Below, in pieces: positions 48,247 through 55,904 of a DNA stretch of 64,000 bases. Both the position numbers and the translations under genes were made by a program. Under the pieces are notes generated by a model. That model did no database searches, was not told where the DNA came from, and was given only the letters and a program-made list of their open reading frames with translations. Numbering within the stretch: the first letter of the stretch is position 1; every line of letters begins with the position of its first letter. Source of the DNA: Asticcacaulis sp. ZE23SCel15 (GTDB lineage Bacteria > Pseudomonadota > Alphaproteobacteria > Caulobacterales > Caulobacteraceae); NCBI RefSeq assembly GCF_030505395.1, contig NZ_CP130044.1:605001-669000 (forward strand), written 5' to 3'.

Positions 48247-49118
48247 TAACCGATGATCTCCTGATCTTCGAGCGAGAACGCCACAACCGTCTGGCGCTGT
48301 TCACCCAGCTTCGAGACACCGAGGTGCATCTTATCGCCGACATTGAGATAGATCGGGTCAGGCTTCTTGCCTTCGCCCACGCCCGGAGGGGTGCCGGTGA
48401 TGACCAGATCGCCCGGTTGCAAGGTGATAAAGCGCGAAATATAGGCAATGGCTTCCGCGACCGGGAAGATAATGGTGCGGGTATTGCCGGTTTGCATACG
48501 CACGCCGTTGACGTCGAGGAACATGTCCAGTTCCTGCGGGTTGCCGACTTCGTCAGCCGTCACCAGCCACGGGCCGGTCGGACAAAACGTATCGCAGCCC
48601 TTACCCTTGACCCACTGGGTGCCGCGTTCTTTCTGGAAGGCGCGCTCGGAGACGTCGTTGACCAGCACATAGCCGGCGACGTGGTTCAGGGCCTCAGACT
48701 CTTCGACATAACGGCAGGTCTTACCGATGATGATGCCCAGTTCGACTTCCCAGTCCATCTTGGTCGCATCGCGCGGCTTCATGACATCGTCGTTGGCACC
48801 GCACAGCGAGGTGATCGCCTTGGTGAAGAAGATCGGCTCAGGCGGCACCGGCAGGTTGGATTCCGCGGCATGGTCAGCATAGTTCAGACCCACGGCAATG
48901 ATCTTACCGATGTTTTTGACCGGCACGCCGTAACGGACATCGCCGTCTACCACCGGCAGAGCGGCGACATCAGCGGCCTTCAGGCCTGCCAGCTTCGACA
49001 GGCGCACTTCTTCGGAAGTGATATCGGCCACAACCGACGACAGATCGCGCAGTTTACCCTCGGCATCAACAACACCGGGCTTTTCCTGGCCCTTGGGGCC
49101 AAAACGGACGAGTTTCAT
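48246..49118 (-). CDS. Fumarylacetoacetate hydrolase family, probable 2,4-diketo-3-deoxy-L-rhamnonate hydrolase
   Basis: Encodes 290 residues from the ATG read from 49118 (MKLVRFGPKGQEKPG), with AAGGAT upstream. The FAH-type catalytic domain starts near residue 70 with IIAVGLNYADHAAES, and metal ligands are expected in DWEVELGIIIGK and VNDVSERAFQ; TGTPPGVG is present near the end. In the LRA6-type reaction it cleaves 2,4-diketo-3-deoxy-L-rhamnonate to pyruvate and L-lactate. Neighbouring dehydratase, dehydrogenase and lldD genes fit this exactly, so the substrate inference is strong though indirect. Confidence 0.85.
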   Translation of the reverse strand: MKLVRFGPKGQEKPGVVDAEGKLRDLSSVVADITSEEVRLSKLAGLKAADVAALPVVDGDVRYGVPVKNIGKIIAVGLNYADHAAESNLPVPPEPIFFTKAITSLCGANDDVMKPRDATKMDWEVELGIIIGKTCRYVEESEALNHVAGYVLVNDVSERAFQKERGTQWVKGKGCDTFCPTGPWLVTADEVGNPQELDMFLDVNGVRMQTGNTRTIIFPVAEAIAYISRFITLQPGDLVITGTPPGVGEGKKPDPIYLNVGDKMHLGVSKLGEQRQTVVAFSLEDQEIIG

Positions 49119-49141
49119 AGAGTTATCCTTAAAATAATAAT

Positions 49142-49173
49142 CCACCCCAAAACGCTAAAGCGTTTTGGGGTGG
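49142..49173 (-). other. Perfect 14-bp intercistronic hairpin
   Basis: CCACCCCAAAACGC (49142-49155) pairs perfectly with 49160-49173 around TAAA. It lies between the rhamnonate dehydratase stop and the hydrolase start. In the minus direction AT-rich sequence follows without a T run; a processing or stability element is likelier than a terminator. Confidence 0.55.
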
Positions 49174-49178
49174 GGCAG

Positions 49179-50375
49179 TCAGTGCTCGTAGGGGCGATAA
49201 AGCTTCACTTCGGGGTTCAGTTCAACCCCAAAGCCCGGCTTATCCAGCGCCGTAACTTTCAGGCGGCCATTTTCCGGCACCGGTTCACCCAGCAATTGCG
49301 GATGGAACATCGGCGCGACATGATCAGCCTTTGGGGCCATCATCAGGAACTCGGCAAACGGCGAGTTATGGCGAGTAATGACAAAATGGTAGCTATAGAC
49401 CGAAGACCCGTGCGGCACCACAAGCGTGCCATTGGCATCGGCAAGCGCTGAAATCTTGAGCAGTTCGGTCACGCCTCCGCACCAGCCGACATCCGGCTGA
49501 ATAATATCGCAGCAGCCCATGTCCATCAGCATCTTAAAGCCCCAACGGGTGCTCTCATGTTCACCGGTCGTGACCAGCATACCTTGCGGTACGTTTTTCT
49601 TGAGCTGGGCATAGCCCCAGTAATCATCGGGGTTGATGGCTTCTTCGATCCACTTCAAGCCGTACTCATGGCACTTATGGGCCAGACGGGTGGCGTAGTT
49701 GACGTCGAGCGCCATCCAGCAGTCATACATCAGCCAGAAATCGTCGCCGACCTTTGAGCGCATATCCGCGACCAGTTCGACGTTTTTCTTGAGGCCCTCA
49801 TCGCCTTCGATCGGGCCATGATAGAGCGGCATCTTACCGCCGATAAAGCCCATTTCCTTGGCCAGATCAGGGCGCGCGCCGGTGGCATAGAATTGCAGTT
49901 CGTCGCGCACCGCGCCGCCCAGCATGTGATAGACCGGCTCCCCGCGCAGCTTACCCATCAGGTCCCACAGGGCCAGATCGACGCCGGAAATGGCGTTCAC
50001 AACAAGGCCCTTACGGCCATAATATTGTGAGCCGAAATACATCTGGTCCCAGATGCGCTCATATTCAAACGGGTTGCGGCCTTCGAGGAAGCGCGCGAAG
50101 TGCTTTTCGACCATATAGCAGGCAGGCTCACCGCCGGTCGTCACGGCAAAACCGATCGTGCCATCATCGGCTTCGATTTCAACGACCAGGGTGCCCAGAA
50201 CATTGATACCAAAGCTTTTGCGCGACTGGCGATATTCAGGATAACGCCCCATCGACGTCGCAATATGATTGTCGATCCAGTGGCCTTCGCCTTGATCGTG
50301 ATAATCCGCGCCCCCGCCGCCTTCGCCGCCCTTAATCACATAGGCGCGAACCTGCTTAATCTTCGGGAATGTCAT
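49179..50375 (-). CDS. L-rhamnonate dehydratase
   Basis: Encodes 398 residues from the ATG read from 50375 ([14 protein letters not shown]), with AAGGACG upstream; a start at 50429 would lie within the operator palindrome. It belongs to the enolase superfamily, rhamnonate dehydratase group: N-terminal cap with [20 protein letters not shown], then a barrel with metal ligands in [17 protein letters not shown] and TGEHEST, and the catalytic His in [12 protein letters not shown]. It removes water from L-rhamnonate to give 2-keto-3-deoxy-L-rhamnonate. First gene of the six-gene minus-strand operon through lldD, divergent from a truncated IclR-family gene. Confidence 0.93.
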   Translation of the reverse strand: MTFPKIKQVRAYVIKGGEGGGGADYHDQGEGHWIDNHIATSMGRYPEYRQSRKSFGINVLGTLVVEIEADDGTIGFAVTTGGEPACYMVEKHFARFLEGRNPFEYERIWDQMYFGSQYYGRKGLVVNAISGVDLALWDLMGKLRGEPVYHMLGGAVRDELQFYATGARPDLAKEMGFIGGKMPLYHGPIEGDEGLKKNVELVADMRSKVGDDFWLMYDCWMALDVNYATRLAHKCHEYGLKWIEEAINPDDYWGYAQLKKNVPQGMLVTTGEHESTRWGFKMLMDMGCCDIIQPDVGWCGGVTELLKISALADANGTLVVPHGSSVYSYHFVITRHNSPFAEFLMMAPKADHVAPMFHPQLLGEPVPENGRLKVTALDKPGFGVELNPEVKLYRPYEH

Positions 50376-50422
50376 GAGTGTCGTCCTTGGCCTGCTTTGG
50401 AATGATTGGAAATTCGTAAATT

Positions 50423-50438
50423 TGAGCAATTATGCTCA
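50423..50438. promoter_or_regulatory. TGAGCA-N4-TGCTCA operator candidate
   Basis: A perfect 6-base inverted repeat in the 143-base gap between the divergent rhamnonate dehydratase and IclR-family genes. Its position, about 50 bases upstream of the dehydratase start, fits an operator for the rhamnose operon. The binding protein is not known, though the neighbouring IclR-type helix-turn-helix protein is the natural candidate. Confidence 0.5.
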
Positions 50439-50518
50439 TTTCCACGCTTGTCAATCTTTTAGTTCCAATATATGACTTGAATGACTATATTACAGAGCAA
50501 AAAACGTCAATCTCGAAA

Positions 50519-50932
50519 ATGATAATGCGCAGTGAGGACAAGGGCGACGCAAAACCAATCACGGGCAGTCAGACTCTTATCCGGGGCCTGAACATTATCG
50601 AAGCCGTGAGCCGTGGGGCCTCGTCGCTTAATGCACTGTCAAATGATCTGGGGCTGACGCGCTCAACGACCTACCGGCTGGCCTCGGCCCTGGTGGAGCG
50701 CGACTATCTGGTGACGGTGCCACGCGGCGGTTATGCCCTTGGCCCGCGCCTGCAAGCTTTGCGGCCAGAGCCGGGCTTAAGTGCCGCCGTAATGTCGGGT
50801 GGGGCTCAGGTGGCGACGCTTGAGTTATGCAGGTTCGCTATGCCGGTAAGTGCGGCGCGGATGGAGGTTTTGAGTGAGGCGATGCGTCTATGTGCAAAGA
50901 CCGTAGGTGATCGGCTTGCCCAAGAGAACTAA
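50519..50932 (+). CDS. Truncated IclR-family regulator lacking most of the effector domain
   Basis: About 137 residues from the ATG at 50519 (a second ATG follows at 50525; neither has a clear ribosome site). The N-terminal winged helix is intact: SQTLIRGLNIIEAVSR, LSNDLGLTRSTTYRLASALV, GGYALGPRLQAL. IclR proteins normally continue for about 170 more residues with a ligand-binding domain. Here only about 55 follow, and the last 25 (ARMEVLSEAMRLCAKTVGDRLA) look like the final helix of a normal IclR protein. This suggests an internal deletion of the effector domain, leaving a pseudogene or a ligand-blind DNA-binding protein. It lies between rhamnonate dehydratase and rhamnose dehydrogenase genes, so it probably descends from the pathway regulator. 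Confidence 0.7.
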   Translation: MIMRSEDKGDAKPITGSQTLIRGLNIIEAVSRGASSLNALSNDLGLTRSTTYRLASALVERDYLVTVPRGGYALGPRLQALRPEPGLSAAVMSGGAQVATLELCRFAMPVSAARMEVLSEAMRLCAKTVGDRLAQEN

Positions 50933-51034
50933 CTAAAGAGTGAGGGCTAAGGGCCAAAATCCCCGATGCCAATGAGACAGGGACAACAGGACATTTCAGA
51001 GCCTGGGACGGTTGAGACAACGAAGAGAGATAAA

Positions 51035-51796
51035 ATGCTGCTTGAAAACAAAGTCATGCTGATCACTGGCGCCTCAAAAGGGATCGGTCGAGGCATCGCC
51101 GTCGGTGCCGCAAAACATGGCGCTAAAATCGGCATCAACTATGCCGGTGACGATGCCGCAGCGTCGGCCACGGTCGCTGAGATCAAGGCCGCGGGCGGTG
51201 AGGCCTTTGCGCTTAAAGGCGATGTCTCTGATCCGCAGTCGGCCAAGGACTTCATTCAGGCTGGCGTTGACCATTTCGGCAAGATCGACAGCTTTGTATC
51301 GAACGCCGGTATCTGCCCGTTCCACGCCTTCCTCGACATGCCGCAGGAGGTGCTGGAGCGCACCCTGCGCGTCAATCTGCACGGCGCCTGGTATATGTCT
51401 CAGGCCGCCGCCAACCAGATGGTCAAGCAGGGGCATGGGGGTACACTGATCGCCGTCTCCTCGATCTCGGCGCTTGTCGGCGGTGAGTTCCAGACCCACT
51501 ACACCCCAACGAAAGCCGGTGTACTGTCGCTGATGCAATCGACCGCCATTGCGCTGGGTAAGCACGGCATCCGCTGCAACGCCCTGCTGCCGGGCACCAT
51601 CCTGACCGACATCAATAAGGACGATCTGGCCGACGACGCCAAGCGTCAATATATGGAAAGCCGCACCTGCCTTGGCCGCTTGGGTCAACCCGAAGACATG
51701 GCGGGCCCAGCGGTGTTTCTGGCGTCCGATCTGGCCGGATATGTCACCGGCGCGTCGCTGCTGGTAGACGGCGGTTTGTTCGTCAATCTCCAATAG
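51035..51796 (+). CDS. SDR oxidoreductase, probable L-rhamnose 1-dehydrogenase
   Basis: A 253-residue short-chain dehydrogenase from the ATG at 51035 (MLLENKVMLITGAS), with AGAGAG upstream; an earlier in-frame ATG at 50966 is less likely. Cofactor motif TGASKGIG is at about 11-18, SNAGICP near 88, and the catalytic Ser and Tyr-x3-Lys are in AVSSISAL and HYTPTKAGV. Closest in style to the NAD(P)-dependent L-rhamnose 1-dehydrogenases that open the non-phosphorylating pathway by making L-rhamnono-lactone. The substrate is inferred from the adjacent lactonase, dehydratase, dehydrogenase and hydrolase genes. A terminator follows. Confidence 0.83.
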   Translation: MLLENKVMLITGASKGIGRGIAVGAAKHGAKIGINYAGDDAAASATVAEIKAAGGEAFALKGDVSDPQSAKDFIQAGVDHFGKIDSFVSNAGICPFHAFLDMPQEVLERTLRVNLHGAWYMSQAAANQMVKQGHGGTLIAVSSISALVGGEFQTHYTPTKAGVLSLMQSTAIALGKHGIRCNALLPGTILTDINKDDLADDAKRQYMESRTCLGRLGQPEDMAGPAVFLASDLAGYVTGASLLVDGGLFVNLQ

Positions 51797-51818
51797 CCCG
51801 CAACCACCGTACAAATCT

Positions 51819-51854
51819 TTTGCCACCCGAAGTCCTTTCGGGTGGCAAAGTTTT
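51819..51854 (+). terminator. Rho-independent terminator after the rhamnose dehydrogenase gene
   Basis: TTTGCCACCCGAA (51819-51831) pairs perfectly over 13 bases with 51837-51849; GTTTT follows. Confidence 0.85.
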
Positions 51855-51907
51855 ATGAGACCGTTTATTAACCATATAACCACTGATTTTCATGTAGGTT
51901 TGCGGTT

Positions 51908-52219
51908 ATGGCCACCCCGATTCGCCCGTCTCTAGCTGATGCTTTGCGCGCCCGCCCCAATGCGAGCCCTGCGCCTGCGACGCCCGTGAATGCAGAGACC
52001 GCGCGCCTTGATGCCCAGCGGGCCTTTTTCCAGAAAGCTCTGGGCAATACCACCGCGCAACCGGCAGCCAACACGCCCGCTACAATCACACCATCGCGCA
52101 CGCAGGTTCAGCCCGCCGTGACACCGGCAACTTTCAAAGCCGCCGATGTCGCCAGCAATGCGGGTGCCGAGAACCTGACGCCTCTGCGCCCCGGTTCGCT
52201 TTTAAATATTATCGTTTAA
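51908..52219 (+). CDS. Small Pro/Ala/Thr-rich hypothetical protein
   Basis: A possible 103-residue protein, MATPIRPSLADALRARPNAS at the start, a central low-complexity stretch rich in Ala, Pro and Thr (about 18-80), a short helical patch ETARLDAQRAFFQKALG, and the ending LRPGSLLNIIV. No signal peptide, membrane segment or recognised domain. Codon third positions look like those of neighbouring genes, and the gene begins soon after a terminator and just overlaps the convergent MarR gene by four bases, which supports a real gene. Function unknown. Confidence 0.55.
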   Translation: MATPIRPSLADALRARPNASPAPATPVNAETARLDAQRAFFQKALGNTTAQPAANTPATITPSRTQVQPAVTPATFKAADVASNAGAENLTPLRPGSLLNIIV

Positions 52220-52896
52220 ACTTCCGGCTCTTTAACGAGTTCCGGCGCCTCAGCCTGAGTCATATCAGCACCTTCGCTGAGCGGTGGAAACGGCAGTTTC
52301 TCATCGGTTTTTTTCGCCTTCTTGCCGTCTTTTTTGGGCTTCTTGTCTTTTTTAGGCTTGTCGGCCTTAGCCGCCTTTTTGGTGGCTTTCAGGGCCAACT
52401 TTTCCTCATCACTCAACGGCGCAGGCGCGCTCAGTTCCGTCTCGCGCGCCGAGGTGATTTTGCGCAGCAATTTGACAAAGCTATCGCGCTTGGGCGGGGC
52501 CAGCAGCGACAGAATTTTCTCATCGGCAGCCAGAACCTTGGGCGTCATGTCGGCTAAGGCCGCCACCCCATCATCCGCCAGCCGCACCAGATTAGCGCGG
52601 GCATCAAGGACGGACTTTTCACGCGCCAGCAGCCCCTTGGTGATCATGCGTGCGACCATATCCGCCAGTGTCGAGCGGTCAATGCCGGTGGCCCGCACCA
52701 GATCGGTCTGTGTCAACCCTTCTGAGCCGTCCAGGGCCTTTAGCAGAGCATACTGACGCTGGGTCAGGGCGCTGCCGCCGGTTTCCGACCCATAGATATC
52801 AAGGGCGATTTGCAAAACCCGATGCAGCAAATGGGATGGTGAATTTTCGAGAACGCTTTTCGCGGACATAACGCGCTTAACCTTATGCTTTTTCAT
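52216..52896 (-). CDS. MarR-family regulator with a lysine-rich C-terminal tail
   Basis: Encodes 226 residues from the ATG read from 52896 (MKKHKVKRVMSAKSV), preceded by GGGGAA; starts at 52929 or 52869 are also possible. A MarR-type winged helix is visible: LTQRQYALLKALDGSEGLTQ, LVRATGIDRSTLADMVARM and a basic wing REKSVLDARANLVRL, with the final domain helices to about residue 155. A tail of about 70 residues follows, with a dense KATKKAAKADKPKKDKK-type stretch, then an acidic end. MarR proteins are usually 140-160 residues, so the tail is extra and may add non-specific DNA binding. No linked target operon is evident. Confidence 0.8.
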   Translation of the reverse strand: MKKHKVKRVMSAKSVLENSPSHLLHRVLQIALDIYGSETGGSALTQRQYALLKALDGSEGLTQTDLVRATGIDRSTLADMVARMITKGLLAREKSVLDARANLVRLADDGVAALADMTPKVLAADEKILSLLAPPKRDSFVKLLRKITSARETELSAPAPLSDEEKLALKATKKAAKADKPKKDKKPKKDGKKAKKTDEKLPFPPLSEGADMTQAEAPELVKEPEV

Positions 52897-52987
52897 AGAT
52901 TCCCCACTCGAAACTAATCGTAGCGGCATCTAAGCAGCATTATATATCAAAATTACGACATTACCATCCGCACACGGACAACCGGCC

Positions 52988-53620
52988 CTATTCCTTATCC
53001 ATTCCGACCATATTTTTCATCAGGAAGGGTGTGAGGGCCACAGAAAAGCCGATGGTGACAAAAAACAGCGACGCTTTCCACACCACCCAAAAGTCATTTG
53101 ACTGAGTGCGCCAGATAATCTCATTGGCGATGGCGACCACAAAAAAGAACAGTGAATAATAAAGCGTCAGCTTGCCCCACGCGGCCTCTTTCAGTTTCAG
53201 CGTCTCCCCCAGCAGGGCTTTGAGCGGTTGCTTTTTCATAACCAGCCCGCCGATCAACACCGCGCCAAACAGGGCATTGAGAATGGTCAGCTTGATCTTG
53301 ATAAAGCTTTCGTCCTTAAGGTAGATCGTCAGCCCGCCGAAAATGATAGCGGCCACACCGGCGATCAGCGGCATGATCGCCAGCCGCTTTTCAAGCACAA
53401 ACCCGGCAATCAGCGCAATCGCCGATCCGGCGACCAGCACAGCCGTCGCCCAGATGAAATTCTTGGTGGTGAAAAACACGGCGGCGAAAATCAGCGGTGC
53501 CCCGAAATCGATCGCCATCTTGACCCAGTTGGTCGCCACAGGGGCCGGTGCATCCGCATCGACCGGCGTGATAACGGGTTCGATTTCCGTCGTTTCGTTA
53601 TTCTTAGCAGGCTCAGACAT
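52988..53620 (-). CDS. yciB: Inner membrane-spanning protein YciB (septation protein A family)
   Basis: Encodes 210 residues from the ATG read from 53620 (MSEPAKNNETTE), 4 bases after the ftsY stop; a start at 53713 would lie inside ftsY. A 30-residue acidic N-terminal extension is followed by five or six hydrophobic helices and the family segments IDFGAPLIFAAVFF, VMKKQPLKALLGE, AWGKLTLYYSLFFFVVAIANE and WRTQSNDFWVVWK. YciB/IspZ helps maintain envelope integrity and septation. It is last in the dapF-mtaB-ftsY-yciB operon, an order common in this bacterial group. Confidence 0.9.
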   Translation of the reverse strand: MSEPAKNNETTEIEPVITPVDADAPAPVATNWVKMAIDFGAPLIFAAVFFTTKNFIWATAVLVAGSAIALIAGFVLEKRLAIMPLIAGVAAIIFGGLTIYLKDESFIKIKLTILNALFGAVLIGGLVMKKQPLKALLGETLKLKEAAWGKLTLYYSLFFFVVAIANEIIWRTQSNDFWVVWKASLFFVTIGFSVALTPFLMKNMVGMDKE

Positions 53621-53624
53621 AGGC

Positions 53625-54569
53625 TTATCCCAAAGGCTCAAGGCCGACCATGGAACGGGCAAATTCCCGCGCCTTGAACGGCTGCAAATCATCAATATCT
53701 TCGCCCACGCCAATCAGCTTAATGGGGGCATCCGACGCCTTAGCAATCGGCACCAGAATCCCGCCGCGCGCCGTGCCATCAAGCTTGGTCATCACAAGGC
53801 CTGACACAAAGGCCTGCCTGCCAAAAATCTGCTCCTGCGCCAGGGCATTGCGCCCGACGGTGGCGTCCAGCACCAGCAGGGTTTCATGCGGTGCGCCGTC
53901 GATGACCTTCTTGATAACGCGGACGATTTTGAGCAGTTCGTCCATAAGCTGCTGCTTATTCTGCAAACGTCCGGCAGTATCAATCAGGACCACATCATAG
54001 CCCTCTTCTTTGGCGCGCACGCAGGCGTCATAGGCCAGCCCTGCCGCGTCGGCACCGGTCTTGCGTCCCATAAAATCAGCCCCGGCCCGTTGCGCCCAGA
54101 CCTTAAGCTGCTCAACCGCGGCGGCCCGGAAGGTATCGCCCGCCACGATCAGAACCCGCGCCCCTTTGGAGGTCAGGTCAGCGGCAATTTTGCCGAGTGT
54201 GGTCGTCTTGCCCGATCCGTTCACGCCGACAAACAAAACGATATAGGGCTTAGGGCCGGACAGGGCATCAAAGGTGTCTTCTCGCCCTTTCAGTTCATCG
54301 GCAATGGCGTCAGCCAAAGCGGCCTTGATGGCGTTGGTGTCCTTAGGGTCGTTGAATTTTTGCTGCGACAGTTTTTGCGCGATATCGGCGGCAATCTGCG
54401 GCCCGAAATCGCTTTCGATCAGCAGATCTTCGAGGTCTTCGAGCGCCTTTTCATCCAGTGGCTTTTGCGTGAAAACCGAAGTGATTTGCTGGCTGATCTC
54501 GGTCGAGGTCTTAGTCAGACCTTGCGTCAACCGCGATAGCCAGCCGCCTTTTTTCTTATCGTCGCTCAT
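53625..54569 (-). CDS. ftsY: Signal recognition particle receptor FtsY
   Basis: Encodes 314 residues. An N-terminal helical N domain (about 15-95) is followed by the SRP GTPase domain: P-loop GVNGSGKTTT at 115-124, DTFRAAAVEQLK (I-box region) near 145, DTAGRLQNK near 197 and TKLDGTARGG near 261. FtsY docks the ribosome-SRP complex at the inner membrane for co-translational insertion. The acidic A domain seen in enterobacteria is lacking, which is usual in alphaproteobacteria. It lies in one operon with mtaB upstream and yciB 4 bases downstream. Confidence 0.95.
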   Translation of the reverse strand: MSDDKKKGGWLSRLTQGLTKTSTEISQQITSVFTQKPLDEKALEDLEDLLIESDFGPQIAADIAQKLSQQKFNDPKDTNAIKAALADAIADELKGREDTFDALSGPKPYIVLFVGVNGSGKTTTLGKIAADLTSKGARVLIVAGDTFRAAAVEQLKVWAQRAGADFMGRKTGADAAGLAYDACVRAKEEGYDVVLIDTAGRLQNKQQLMDELLKIVRVIKKVIDGAPHETLLVLDATVGRNALAQEQIFGRQAFVSGLVMTKLDGTARGGILVPIAKASDAPIKLIGVGEDIDDLQPFKAREFARSMVGLEPLG

Positions 54570-54581
54570 AAATATCCAGAC

Positions 54582-55904
54582 TTAAATAAGTTCGGCTATA
54601 GCCCGCTTACCGTCATGGCCGGTTATGCGCAAGCGTGCAAGCCCGCCGACGGTCGCCTCACCCGTAAAGGTCACTTCGGTAAAATCAGGTGCGCGCGCAA
54701 AACCGGGTTTTTCGACCACGGCCAAAATCTCACGCCCCGTTTGCCGATCCAAATGCCTGATCAGGGCCTGCGCCCCCTTGGCCCGCAATTGCTCGGCGCG
54801 GGCCTTGATCAGCGGGCGCGGATGCTGCGGCATCTTGGCGGCGGGTGTTTGCGGACGCGGGCTGAACGGAAACACATGCAGGAAGCTAAGGTCACAGACG
54901 TCAACCAGAGACAGGGCACCCGCAAAATGCTCTTCGGTTTCGGTCGGGAAGCCCGCGATCATGTCCGCCCCAAAGGCAATGTCGGGACGCACTGATCGGA
55001 TTTTTTCGACCAATGCAATACTGTCCGCGCGACTATGGCGGCGCTTCATGCGCTTGAGGATCATGTCGTCGCCGTGTTGCAACGACAGGTGCAGATAGGG
55101 CGCCAGACGTTCCTCTTCGGCAAAGGCCTTAAGCAAGGTATCGTCAATTTCCGCCGCATCGATGGACGATAACCGAAGGCGTTTCAGGTCCGGCACATGC
55201 TTTAGGATACGCGCCACCAGATGCCCCAGTTGCGGCGTTCCGGGCAAGTCCGCCCCCCAGGAGGTCATGTCGACACCGGTCAGGACAACTTCGTTGTAGC
55301 CCTCCCCCACCAAGCGCTGGATTTGACCTACCACATCACCGGCGGCAGCTGAGCGCGAATTACCGCGACCATAGGGGATGATGCAGAATGTGCAGCGATG
55401 ATCGCAGCCGTTTTGCACCTCAACATAAGCGCGGGCGCGGTCTTTCAGACCGTCAATCAAATGCCCCGCCGTTTCCTTGACAGAGAAAATATCGTTGACC
55501 ACGATGCGCGCACTGTCAGGTGTCAGCGCATAGGCGCCTGATTTGGCCTTATCGCCATTGCCGATCAGGTAATCGACTTCGGGCATGTTGGCGAACGTGT
55601 CCGGATCGGTCTGGGCCGCGCAGCCGGTGACGATTAGTTTGGCGTCCGGATTTTCCTTGCGAGCGCGGCGAATGGCCTGACGCGCCTGACGAACCGCTTC
55701 GTTGGTCACGGCGCAGGTGTTAAAAATGATCGCGCCGTCCAAACCGTCCGCCGCCGCCGTTTTACGGATCACTTCGGATTCGTATGAGTTCAGTCGGCAC
55801 CCAAAGGTCACGACTTCAACGCCGGTCGCGACATTCACCGGCACCTCTGGCGTCTCATTCAGCGCCTCATGTTCATGGTGATGCGGATGCAGGGTGTCAG
55901 CCAT
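54582..55904 (-). CDS. mtaB: tRNA t6A37 methylthiotransferase MtaB
   Basis: Encodes 440 residues from the ATG read from 55904 (MADTLHPHHHEHE), overlapping the end of dapF by 8 bases. The MTTase domain cysteines are at 36, 64 and 95, and the radical-SAM CxxxCxxC (CDHRCTFC) cysteines at 167, 171 and 174, so both 4Fe-4S clusters can form. A C-terminal TRAM-like region follows. MtaB adds the methylthio group to t6A37 of tRNAs reading ANN codons. A His-rich start (HPHHHEHE) is an oddity and may bind metal, but probably has no set role. Confidence 0.92.
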   Translation of the reverse strand: MADTLHPHHHEHEALNETPEVPVNVATGVEVVTFGCRLNSYESEVIRKTAAADGLDGAIIFNTCAVTNEAVRQARQAIRRARKENPDAKLIVTGCAAQTDPDTFANMPEVDYLIGNGDKAKSGAYALTPDSARIVVNDIFSVKETAGHLIDGLKDRARAYVEVQNGCDHRCTFCIIPYGRGNSRSAAAGDVVGQIQRLVGEGYNEVVLTGVDMTSWGADLPGTPQLGHLVARILKHVPDLKRLRLSSIDAAEIDDTLLKAFAEEERLAPYLHLSLQHGDDMILKRMKRRHSRADSIALVEKIRSVRPDIAFGADMIAGFPTETEEHFAGALSLVDVCDLSFLHVFPFSPRPQTPAAKMPQHPRPLIKARAEQLRAKGAQALIRHLDRQTGREILAVVEKPGFARAPDFTEVTFTGEATVGGLARLRITGHDGKRAIAELI

